From positions 1-64,000 of the forward strand of contig CAYXIO010000012.1 of the NCBI GenBank assembly GCA_964465125.1: DNA of 64,000 nucleotides. The letters are read 5' to 3'. Source of the DNA: CAYOHG01 sp964465125. GTDB taxonomy: Bacteria; Planctomycetota; Phycisphaerae; UBA1845; Fen-1342. The translations under genes were made by a program, and so were the position numbers. Each line of letters opens with the position of its first letter. Positions within the stretch are counted from its first letter, which is position 1. The notes beneath the pieces are model-generated. The model was given only the letters and a program-made list of their open reading frames with translations. It searched no databases and was not told the origin of the DNA. This document shows, in pieces, positions 41,154 through 48,670 of this stretch.

Positions 41154-43559
41154 ATGAGCGGACGATCGCGCAGATGGTCAGGGCTTTTCGGTTGGGTGGT
41201 GGCGGCGCTACTCGCATCGCCCTTTGCGCGCGCGCTTGACGGCCAGGGCGCGCCGCCGGCCGGCGATCCAAGTCCCAACGTTCTGTTGATCACGGTCGAT
41301 GCGCTGCGCGCGGACGCGCTCGGCTGCTACGGGCGCGCGAACAGCCCAACCCCATCGCTCGACGCGCTCGCGGCGCAGGGCGCCCTCGTCCAGCACTGCA
41401 TCGCCTCAGTGCCGCTTGGACTACCCTCGCACGCCACGATTCTGACCGGACTGCAACCGTTTCATCACGGCGTGCGCGACAACTTCGTGTTTCGCCTTTC
41501 TTCGGAGTTCCCGACGCTGGCCCAGCGGCTGAGTTCAGCGGGGTATGCGACCGCGGCGGAGGTCGGCTCCAGCCTGCTTCAACGCGGCTTCGGGCTCGAG
41601 CGCGGATTCGCGACGTTTCACGAGCCCGCCCCGGTCGTGGGAGCCGTCGAGAGTGAAGAGCGGCCCATTCGCCGGCCTGCCAGCGAAGTCGTGGATTCGG
41701 CGATCGCGTGGCTTCGCACCACCGCCGCCAACCGGTTCTTTCTCTGGGTGAATCTCGCCGACGCGCTGGCGCCCTACGGCGCACCACGCGAGCTCGAGCA
41801 ATCGGCGGGCAGCGCGTATCACGGCGCCGTGGCCGCGGCGGATGCGCAGCTCGGCCGGCTGCTCGCGGCGCTCGATGAGTTGAAGCTTGCGGACGGAACA
41901 CTCGTGCTCGTCACCGGCAGCCACGGCGAGGCGCTCGGATGCCTGGGCGAGCAGACCCACGGCTACTTTCTCTCGGACGACGTCTTGTGCGTACCCCTGC
42001 TGGCGCGCGGCCCCGGCATTCCCGCCGGCAAGCCGATCGACACGCAGGTTGGGCTGGTGGACCTTGCGGCGACGATCCTGGCGGCGTGCGGCCAGCCTCC
42101 GGCCGAGTGTGATGGTTCGAATCTCATGCCGCTGCTGACCGGCAAGTCGGCCGGCTCTGGCACGCCGGTCTACAGCGAGTCGCTGCGCCCGGCGCGGCAA
42201 CTGGGCTGTAGCCCGTTGTTCAGTCTGCGCGACGGGGAGTGGCTGTACGTGCGCGGCGGGCGGGACCGGCTGTATGCGCGGGGCGCGGGCTCTTCCGGCG
42301 ACGAGGTTGCCGCCGCCCATGCGGACGTGGTCCAGAAGATGCGCGGGCAATTGGATGCGATTCTCGCATCGGCCGGACCGGCGTCCATGGCTGACGCCTC
42401 CGGATCCGATCCTTACCAGTGCTTCGCGCCGTACCAGACGCTGCTCGCGTCCACCGCGTTCGACGTCGATCTGGAGCGCGTCGAGCGCCGCCTGCTGCGC
42501 TTGATCGAGGAGGCGCCTGGCAAACCGCTGGCGGCGGCCGCCCGCACCGCGCTGGCGGACGCGCTGCTGGCGCGCAGGCGCGCCCCCGAAGCGGTCGAGC
42601 ACTACCGGGCCGCGCTCGCGATTCAGGACGATCTGCGCGCCCGCCGCGGGCTCGGCCGCGCGCTGCTGATGGACTCCAAGCTGGGGCAAGCGTCTCGAGA
42701 ATACGAACAGATCGTCCAGACGGAGCCGGTGCTGGCGGTCAGCCGGTTCGAGTACGCGCTCACCCTGACGCAGCGGGATCGTTACGTCGAAGCGATCGAT
42801 CAGCTCCAGAAGGCCATCGAACTCGATCCGACCTACGCCTTCGCCCAAGCGCAGATCGGCGAGGTGTTGATGCAGATGAAGCTGCCCACGCCGGCGCTGC
42901 AAGCGTTTGAGAAGGCGGCCCAGATGGACCCCGCTGACGCCCAGGTCCGCCGGCGGCTGGTGGACGCCCTGATTGAGCAGAAGATGGCCGAAGGGGCGCT
43001 TCAGGCGGCGCAGGCGGGCGTCGATCAGTTTCCGCGCGACGGCGCGTCGTTGGGCGTGCTCGGGCACGCGTTCCGCGCCGTCGGACAGCTCGACGCGGCG
43101 CTCGACGCCTTCCGCCGCGCGGCCGAGCTCGCGCCGCGATCCGGCGCGGCCTGGTTGGATCTCGCTGAGCACTACATGAGCCTGCGCCGCTACGCCGACG
43201 CGGAAAAAACCTATCGCCAGGGAATCGCCAACGTCCCGGCCGAGCGGATGCTGCATAACGGACTGGCCTGGCTGCTCGCCACCTCGCCCAACGAGCAGCA
43301 GCGCAACCCCGCCGAGGCCGCTCGAATGGCCGAGGAGCTGACCCGCGCGACCGGGGGGTTCGACGCCCAAATCGTGGAGACGCTCGCCGCGGCAAAGGCG
43401 GCGCTCGGGGACTGGCCGGCAGCCGAGAAGTCGATGGAGCGCGCGATGACCGTCGCCAAGAGGCAGCGGCTCCAGGACTACCTACTCGAGCTCGACACGC
43501 GTTTCATGCTCTACAAGAGCAAGAAGCCGTTCCTCCTGCCGCCGGAGAACAAGCCCTAG
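41154..43559 (+). CDS. Sulfatase-fold protein with TPR domain, active-site motifs degenerate
   Basis: 801-aa exported protein. A signal peptide lies at about 1-28. The alkaline-phosphatase/sulfatase-fold domain (about 40-400) is joined to at least six TPR units (about 480-790). It belongs to the sulfatase-TPR family by NVLLITVDALRADALGCYG and LPSHATILTG. However, the position expected for the nucleophile is Gly89 (VPLGLPSH, usually VPLTLPSH), and the metal-ligand Asp of the GDHGE motif is Ser256 (TGSHGEALG). The DPHAPY motif reads DALAPY. It is probably a pseudoenzyme or protein-binding scaffold. The ATG at 41154 follows GGAGGA; a GTG at 41151 is possible. Confidence 0.85.
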   Translation: MSGRSRRWSGLFGWVVAALLASPFARALDGQGAPPAGDPSPNVLLITVDALRADALGCYGRANSPTPSLDALAAQGALVQHCIASVPLGLPSHATILTGLQPFHHGVRDNFVFRLSSEFPTLAQRLSSAGYATAAEVGSSLLQRGFGLERGFATFHEPAPVVGAVESEERPIRRPASEVVDSAIAWLRTTAANRFFLWVNLADALAPYGAPRELEQSAGSAYHGAVAAADAQLGRLLAALDELKLADGTLVLVTGSHGEALGCLGEQTHGYFLSDDVLCVPLLARGPGIPAGKPIDTQVGLVDLAATILAACGQPPAECDGSNLMPLLTGKSAGSGTPVYSESLRPARQLGCSPLFSLRDGEWLYVRGGRDRLYARGAGSSGDEVAAAHADVVQKMRGQLDAILASAGPASMADASGSDPYQCFAPYQTLLASTAFDVDLERVERRLLRLIEEAPGKPLAAAARTALADALLARRRAPEAVEHYRAALAIQDDLRARRGLGRALLMDSKLGQASREYEQIVQTEPVLAVSRFEYALTLTQRDRYVEAIDQLQKAIELDPTYAFAQAQIGEVLMQMKLPTPALQAFEKAAQMDPADAQVRRRLVDALIEQKMAEGALQAAQAGVDQFPRDGASLGVLGHAFRAVGQLDAALDAFRRAAELAPRSGAAWLDLAEHYMSLRRYADAEKTYRQGIANVPAERMLHNGLAWLLATSPNEQQRNPAEAARMAEELTRATGGFDAQIVETLAAAKAALGDWPAAEKSMERAMTVAKRQRLQDYLLELDTRFMLYKSKKPFLLPPENKP

Positions 43560-43579
43560 CCGCGGCATCCTCGCCGCGG
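43560..43579. terminator. Hairpin between convergent genes
   Basis: Perfect 7-bp stem CCGCGGC / GCCGCGG with loop ATCCTC, starting at the stop codon of the sulfatase-like gene and lying 7 nt from the stop of ggt. No T-run, so a weak terminator at best. Confidence 0.35.
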
Positions 43580-43585
43580 CGCGGC

Positions 43586-45352
43586 TCAATAGCCCGCGGC
43601 CTGCCCGTCCTTGCGCGATTCCGATGCGCCAAGGAAGACGCCGCGCGTTTCGTCCCGGCCGATCGCCTGGTAGCCGCCGAACGGGCCGTCCATGAATTCA
43701 ATGCGGTGTCCGCGGCGGGCGAGCTCGCGCCGCACCTCGTCGCCGATCTCGGATTCGAGCGCGAGGACTCCGCCGTCGCTCATCCTTTCGCCGGTCGGCT
43801 CGCTGGAGCCGGTGTGGTAGAAGCGCGCGGCGTCGCCGGCCTCTTGCAGGTTCATCCCGAAATCGATGAGGTTGCAGAGCATCTGGACGTGTCCCTGAGG
43901 CTGCATGTCCCCGCCCATCACCCCGAAACTGAGCCACGGCTTGCCGTCGCGCGTGACGAAGCACGGGATGATCGTGTGGAACGGCCGCTTGCCGGGCGCG
44001 TAGGCGTTCGGGTGATCCGGGTCGAGCGAGAAGAGCTCTCCGCGGTCCTGGAGGCAGAATCCCAGCCCATCGGGACACAGGCCGCTGCCGAAGCCGCGGT
44101 AGTTGCTCTGGATCAGCGAGACCATGTTGCCCTCATGGTCGGCGGTGGTCAGATAGACCGTGTCCCCCTCGCGCAGCGCAGCGTCGGCGGCCGCCAGACG
44201 AGCCGGCGCCTCGCGATCGACGCCGCGCGCCGCCGTCGGTGCGCCCGCGGGGAGGCTTCGCGCGGCGCGCTTCATGTCGATCAACGCCCGGCGCTTGGCG
44301 GCGTAGTCTTTGGACAGGAGTTCGACGATCGGGACGGACGCGAACTGCGGGTCGGCGTAGAAGCGCGCCCGATCCTCATAGACCAGCTTCTTCGACTCGA
44401 TCATCAAGTGCAGATAGTCCGCGCTGTTGTGACCGAACGACTTCAGTTCGAATCCCTCCAGAAGGTTGAGCCACTGAAGCGCCGCGATGCCCTGGCCGTT
44501 GGGCGGGAGCTCCCAGACGTCAAACCCGCGGTAGCGGGTGGTGACCGGCTCGACCCAGATCGAGCGATGCTGCTCGAAATCCACCCGCCGCAGATAGCAG
44601 CCGGTTCGCTCGAAGAACTTCTCCATGCGCTCGGTCAGCGGCCCGCGATAGAAGGCGTCGCGCCCGCCTTCGGCGAGCGCTTCCAGCGTCGCGGCGAGAG
44701 CGGGATTGCGGAAGACGTCGCCCTTGCCCGGGGCGGTGCCGGTCGGAAGATACGTCTCGGCGAATCCGGGGTAGTCGCGCAGCACCGCGGCGCCGCGCTG
44801 CCAGTAGTGCGCGATGAGCTCAGAGAGCGGGAAGCCGTCACGCGCGTAGGCAACGGCCGGAGCGAGGACTTCCTTCATCGGCAAGCGCCCGAACCGCGCG
44901 TGCAACTCGAACCAGCCGTCCACGCAGCCCGGCACGCTGATCGGCAGCGGACCGAACGGCGGGATGTGCTTGCGATTCCCGAGCTGCTTGAGCAGCTCCT
45001 CGCGCGACAACCCGAGCGGCGAGCGGCCGCTGGCGTTCAGGCCGTAGAGCTTGCGAGTCTTGGCGTCCCAGACCATCGCGAACAGGTCGCCGCCGATGCC
45101 CGCACCCGTCGGCTCCATCAGCCCAAGGGCGGCTTCGGCGGCAATCGCGGCGTCCACGGCGCTTCCGCCGCGCTTGAGTATCTCGATCGCGATCTGCGTC
45201 GCGAGGGGCTGGCTGGTGGCGGCCATGCCGTGCTGCGCGATCACCTCGGAGCGCGAGGCGAAGGGCCGCCCGGTAATGCGGTCGCCGGCGAAGGCGCAGG
45301 GCACGATCAAGCTGAGCAGGGCGGCTGCCAGGAGAAGCGGGGCGGTGGACAT
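43586..45352 (-). CDS. ggt: Gamma-glutamyltransferase
   Basis: 588-aa periplasmic N-terminal nucleophile hydrolase acting on glutathione and gamma-glutamyl compounds. A signal peptide (about 1-23) precedes the large subunit with GGSAVDAAIA and EPTGAGIGGD. The autoprocessing site should be Thr398 in GDTVYLTTADHEGNM, the nucleophile of the small subunit. SLIQSNYRGFGSG and the GGDMQPQGHVQ block follow, typical of the YwrD-like branch. The ATG at 45352 has GAGGAA upstream at good distance. The frame is open to 45472 but that extension is not signal-peptide-like. Confidence 0.93.
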   Translation of the reverse strand: MSTAPLLLAAALLSLIVPCAFAGDRITGRPFASRSEVIAQHGMAATSQPLATQIAIEILKRGGSAVDAAIAAEAALGLMEPTGAGIGGDLFAMVWDAKTRKLYGLNASGRSPLGLSREELLKQLGNRKHIPPFGPLPISVPGCVDGWFELHARFGRLPMKEVLAPAVAYARDGFPLSELIAHYWQRGAAVLRDYPGFAETYLPTGTAPGKGDVFRNPALAATLEALAEGGRDAFYRGPLTERMEKFFERTGCYLRRVDFEQHRSIWVEPVTTRYRGFDVWELPPNGQGIAALQWLNLLEGFELKSFGHNSADYLHLMIESKKLVYEDRARFYADPQFASVPIVELLSKDYAAKRRALIDMKRAARSLPAGAPTAARGVDREAPARLAAADAALREGDTVYLTTADHEGNMVSLIQSNYRGFGSGLCPDGLGFCLQDRGELFSLDPDHPNAYAPGKRPFHTIIPCFVTRDGKPWLSFGVMGGDMQPQGHVQMLCNLIDFGMNLQEAGDAARFYHTGSSEPTGERMSDGGVLALESEIGDEVRRELARRGHRIEFMDGPFGGYQAIGRDETRGVFLGASESRKDGQAAGY

Positions 45353-45784
45353 CGCGTGATTCCTCGATCGGGGCGCGCGAAGAACGGACCTCCGCAGGAT
45401 TGTGCAGGCGCGGGAGTGCTTCGGCCAGCGAAAAGCAGCGGCTGATTCGAGCCAGATCAGGGAGGATTGCACACGCGGGGACCTGGTGCCCCTCCTCTAG
45501 GTCCCCGCGTAGTGCTCTCGCTACGGGCTCCCCAACCAACGTAGCCGTGAGTAGAAACCAGGATGTCGCTGACGTATTCCCGCCGCTAGCGCAAGAAATC
45601 GTGCGGATCAAGGCCTGCATGTCCAAGGGTGACGTCTGGCCGTCAGCAGGAGTCGGGCAGCGAGCTTGAAAAGGCTTTCCGCGCGCCACTGATGGACGAA
45701 CGAAGGGGCGAAGGGATGGAGGGACAAAAGCGCGGAGACAGAGCGCGCGCTGCGGATCGAGTGGGCGACGGCGGGTCGATCGCG
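45353..45784. other. 432-bp intergenic region between ggt and queD
   Basis: It holds an 11-bp perfect inverted repeat, CGCGGGGACCT (45474-45484) / AGGTCCCCGCG (45499-45509). A second small hairpin, CGTAG (45508-45512) / CTACG, overlaps its end, and an octamer-like purine tract of three units (45701-45724, CGAAGGGG type) lies further on. No gene was supported on either strand. Confidence 0.45.
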
Positions 45785-46150
45785 CTACGCGGATCCCGAA
45801 TACTCGCACTGACTCGTGCAGGTCTCATGCACGACGACCGCCGCGAGCGGCGGCAACGCCGGCTTGAGACGTTCCCAAATCCACGCTGCCAGGTTTTCGG
45901 CGGTTGGATTCTCCAGCCCGGCGATTTCGTTCAGGTAGCGATGGTCGAGCGCGGCGCGAATCGGCTCGCAGGCGGCTTGAATGTCGCCGTAGTCGACCAG
46001 GTAGCCACGGTTCCGGTCGACTGGACCGGCGACCACCACGTCGACGCGGAAGCTGTGACCGTGCAGCCGACGACATTTGTGCCCGGGCGGAAACGTCGGC
46101 AGGTCGTGGGCGGCCTCAAACGTAAACGTCTTGGTCAGTCGCACGTGCAT
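45785..46150 (-). CDS. queD: 6-carboxytetrahydropterin synthase QueD
   Basis: 121-aa enzyme converting dihydroneopterin triphosphate to 6-carboxytetrahydropterin, the second step towards 7-deazaguanine (queuosine precursor). Zinc-binding His residues appear in FEAAHDLP and HGHSF. DYGDI, LDHRYLN, NPTAEN and the catalytic Glu of HETCTSQCEYSG complete the family signature. It is 79 nt downstream of queE on the same strand. The ATG at 46150 has only a weak SD. Confidence 0.95.
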   Translation of the reverse strand: MHVRLTKTFTFEAAHDLPTFPPGHKCRRLHGHSFRVDVVVAGPVDRNRGYLVDYGDIQAACEPIRAALDHRYLNEIAGLENPTAENLAAWIWERLKPALPPLAAVVVHETCTSQCEYSGSA

Positions 46151-46229
46151 CGCAACCGAGGATCGTCAACGCAAGCCGCTCCAGCGTCAAGCCGCGGCGC
46201 GCCCCGAGCGCCTTCGCGCTCGCCCGCCA

Positions 46230-46916
46230 TCACACGCCGCGGGCGGTCGGCGACCAGATCAGCTTGTGCAGTTGAAGCCCGAGCCGGACGGGCAGGCGAT
46301 CTTCGAGAATCCAGCCGGCCAGAGACGCCGCATCGAGATGACCGCGGTAGAGGCTGAGTCCGACGCGGTTGGGCGTTCCAGTGACCGGAGCCAGAAGCAC
46401 CGCGCAGCGCTGCGCAAGGTCGTGCGTTCGGATGACCTCGCGCGACCATTCGTAGTCCGCGCGGTCGCCGATGACGAGCTTGACCTCGTCGCGCGCGGTC
46501 AGCAGCGGCAGGTTCTCCCAGCAGTTCCGTTCGCACTCTCCGCTCGAGGGCGTTTTCAGGTCGACGATCCGCACGATGCGCGGATCGAGGCCGGCAAGGC
46601 TCAGGGCGCCGGAAGTTTCCAGCGCGACCGTCTCGAAGTCTTCGAGCAGCCGCGTAAGCAAGCCGGGTGTGGCCGGCTGAAGCAGCGGCTCTCCCCCGGT
46701 CAACTCGACGAAGGAACATCCGAAGCCGCGGGCGGTGTCGACGACTTCGTCCAGTGTCATCCACCGCCCGTCGAAGAACGCGTACTCGGTGTCGCAATAG
46801 GAGCAGCGCAGATTGCAGCCGGTCAGGCGGATGAACACGCACGGCAAGCCCGCGCGGGTTCCCTCGCCCTGGATGGAGCGGAAGATTTCATTGACCTTGA
46901 GCCGAGCGGCGCTCAT
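46230..46916 (-). CDS. queE: 7-carboxy-7-deazaguanine synthase QueE
   Basis: 228-aa radical SAM enzyme producing 7-carboxy-7-deazaguanine from the QueD product. The cluster motif is GCNLRCSYCDTEYAF (CX3CX2C). IFRSIQGEGTRAG at the N-terminus and VELTGGEPLLQ are characteristic. QueD lies directly downstream; QueC, QueF and Tgt are not in the window. The ATG at 46916 has no SD; instead a perfect TATAAT ends 6 nt upstream, in the gap after purF. Confidence 0.95.
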   Translation of the reverse strand: MSAARLKVNEIFRSIQGEGTRAGLPCVFIRLTGCNLRCSYCDTEYAFFDGRWMTLDEVVDTARGFGCSFVELTGGEPLLQPATPGLLTRLLEDFETVALETSGALSLAGLDPRIVRIVDLKTPSSGECERNCWENLPLLTARDEVKLVIGDRADYEWSREVIRTHDLAQRCAVLLAPVTGTPNRVGLSLYRGHLDAASLAGWILEDRLPVRLGLQLHKLIWSPTARGV

Positions 46917-46928
46917 GCGACGATTATA
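46916..46928 (-). promoter_or_regulatory. TATAAT adjacent to the queE start codon
   Basis: Perfect -10 hexamer on the minus strand (46928-46923), six bases (CGTCGC) before the ATG, in the 51-nt gap after purF. Fits a leaderless promoter for queE-queD. No matching -35 was found. Confidence 0.5.
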
Positions 46929-46967
46929 CGCCCGGCGGGCGCAACGCCGCCGACGCGTCGCGTGGTG

Positions 46968-48437
46968 TCAGGAGGTGGCGGCGGGCTGGACGGCGGGCTT
47001 CTCGAACACGTCCTTGCGAAAGGTCGCATCGAGCGGGATGATGTAATTCCCCGAAAAGCAGGCGTGGCAGTACTCGCGCTGGCGGCCGTTGACGCAGCCG
47101 AGCATGCCCTCGAGCGAGAGGTAGGCCAGCGTGTCGACCGAGAGGAACCGGCGGATGTGCTCGACCTCGCGCTCGTGAGCGATGAGTTCTTCACGCCGCG
47201 GGAAGTCGATGCCGTAGTAGCAGGGCGTGCGGATCGGGGGGCTGGCGACGCGCAGGTGAACCTCGCGCGCTCCGGCCCGGTAGAGCGACTGCATCTTCAT
47301 CCGCGTGGTCGTTCCGCGGACGACGGAATCCTCGACCACGACCAGACGCTTGCCGCGGATGCTGGCGCGGATCGGGTTGAGCTTCAAGCGCACCGTCAGG
47401 TCGCGGATCGGCTGCGTCGGCTGAATGAACGAGCGGCCCACGTAGTGGTTGGTAGTAAATCCGCGGCCGATCGGAATGCCGGTTTCCTCGTGATAGCCGA
47501 GCGCGGCGCAGCGGGCGCAGTTCGGGACGGCCACTACGAGGTCGGCGTCGACGGGCGCTTCCCGCGCCAGGGCGCGGCCGAAGGCCTTGCGGATTTCGTG
47601 GACGTTTTCGCCGAAGACGATGCTGGCCGGGTCGGCGAAGTAGACCATCTCGAAGATGCACTGGGCGCAGTGGCCGCCCGGTGCCTCGGCGTAGCGCCGG
47701 CCGGAGACGCCTTGGGCGGTCAGGGTGACGATTTCTCCGGGCTGGACTTCGCGGACGTAGTCGGCGTTGATGATGTCGAGCGCGCAGCTCTCGCTGGCGA
47801 CGACCCAGGCGCGCCCCAGGCGGCCGATGCACAGCGGGCGGTTGCCCCAGGGGTCGCGGATCGCCTCGATCCGGTCGCTGTGCATCACCAGGAAGCAGAA
47901 CGAGCCGCACAGCTCGCGCAGCATGCTCGCCAGCGGATCGTCCGCGCCCTGAAAGCGCGTGTCCGCCAGCATGTGCAGCACGACTTCGGTATCGGAGGTG
48001 GTCGTGAAGACGTGCCCGCTCGCTTCGTAGCGGCGCCGCAGCTCGGCGGCGTTGGTCAGGTTGCCGTTGTGCGCGATCGCGACGGGCCCGTCGTGCGTGC
48101 TGGCCAGCAGCGGCTGAGCGTTGGCCGCCTGGCAGGAGCCGGTGGTCGAGTAGCGCACGTGGCCGATGGCCATCGAGTTGCGCAGCGACTCAAGGGCGTC
48201 CTGGCTGATCGCGTCGGTCACCAATCCGAGGCCGGTGTGTCGATGGATCATCCGCGAGTCGCTGGTGCAAATGCCGGCGGATTCCTGCCCGCGGTGTTGC
48301 TGAGCGTACAGGCCGAGGTAGGTCAGCTCTGCGGCGTCCGGGTGATCGACGATGCCGAACAACCCGCAGGAGTGTCGCAGCGCAGGCTCCCCCGCGATCG
48401 TCAGCGCGGTCGAGAGGTCCGCCGGCGGCGCCTTCAT
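46968..48437 (-). CDS. purF: Amidophosphoribosyltransferase PurF
   Basis: 489-aa enzyme for the first step of purine synthesis, transferring glutamine amide nitrogen to PRPP. A short propeptide is followed by the N-terminal nucleophile Cys24 (HSCGLFGI). YAQQHRGQESAGI and the PRPP loop VVVEDSVVRGTTT are present. Cysteines matching the [4Fe-4S]-containing Bacillus-type enzymes are seen in CIFEMVYFADP, TPCYYGIDFP and EYCHACFSG. The ATG at 48437 lacks an SD and has TAAGAT ending 6 nt upstream. It diverges from lptD and precedes queE. Confidence 0.96.
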   Translation of the reverse strand: MKAPPADLSTALTIAGEPALRHSCGLFGIVDHPDAAELTYLGLYAQQHRGQESAGICTSDSRMIHRHTGLGLVTDAISQDALESLRNSMAIGHVRYSTTGSCQAANAQPLLASTHDGPVAIAHNGNLTNAAELRRRYEASGHVFTTTSDTEVVLHMLADTRFQGADDPLASMLRELCGSFCFLVMHSDRIEAIRDPWGNRPLCIGRLGRAWVVASESCALDIINADYVREVQPGEIVTLTAQGVSGRRYAEAPGGHCAQCIFEMVYFADPASIVFGENVHEIRKAFGRALAREAPVDADLVVAVPNCARCAALGYHEETGIPIGRGFTTNHYVGRSFIQPTQPIRDLTVRLKLNPIRASIRGKRLVVVEDSVVRGTTTRMKMQSLYRAGAREVHLRVASPPIRTPCYYGIDFPRREELIAHEREVEHIRRFLSVDTLAYLSLEGMLGCVNGRQREYCHACFSGNYIIPLDATFRKDVFEKPAVQPAATS

Positions 48438-48449
48438 GTGAACATCTTA
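48437..48449 (-). promoter_or_regulatory. -10-like TAAGAT adjacent to the purF start codon
   Basis: On the minus strand TAAGAT (48449-48444) and then GTTCAC directly before the ATG. A weak -35 (TGGCGA) sits 17 nt upstream. Suggests a leaderless purF mRNA. Confidence 0.45.
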
Positions 48450-48471
48450 GCGTGGTTGCGAAGTTTCGCCA

Positions 48472-48499
48472 TTGACCGCGTTGCGTCGCTCCCGATAAT
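48472..48499 (+). promoter_or_regulatory. Promoter of lptD
   Basis: TTGACC (48472-48477), 16-nt spacer, GATAAT (48494-48499), each matching consensus at 5 of 6 positions. Divergent from the purF promoter; leader about 165 nt. Confidence 0.55.
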
Positions 48500-48670
48500 G
48501 GCCCGCAAGGCGCAAGGGTATTGGACCTCTCTGAACATCTGGAATGCCGCGTGGAGCGAGGCTGGCAGCGACGACCGGCGACGATCGCGACCGCGCCGCG
48601 CGTCGATCGCGGCTATCCCACGGTCGCGCCGGCGAACGCTCGCGGCAAGGGCGCGCACGCCGTGCGCCGC

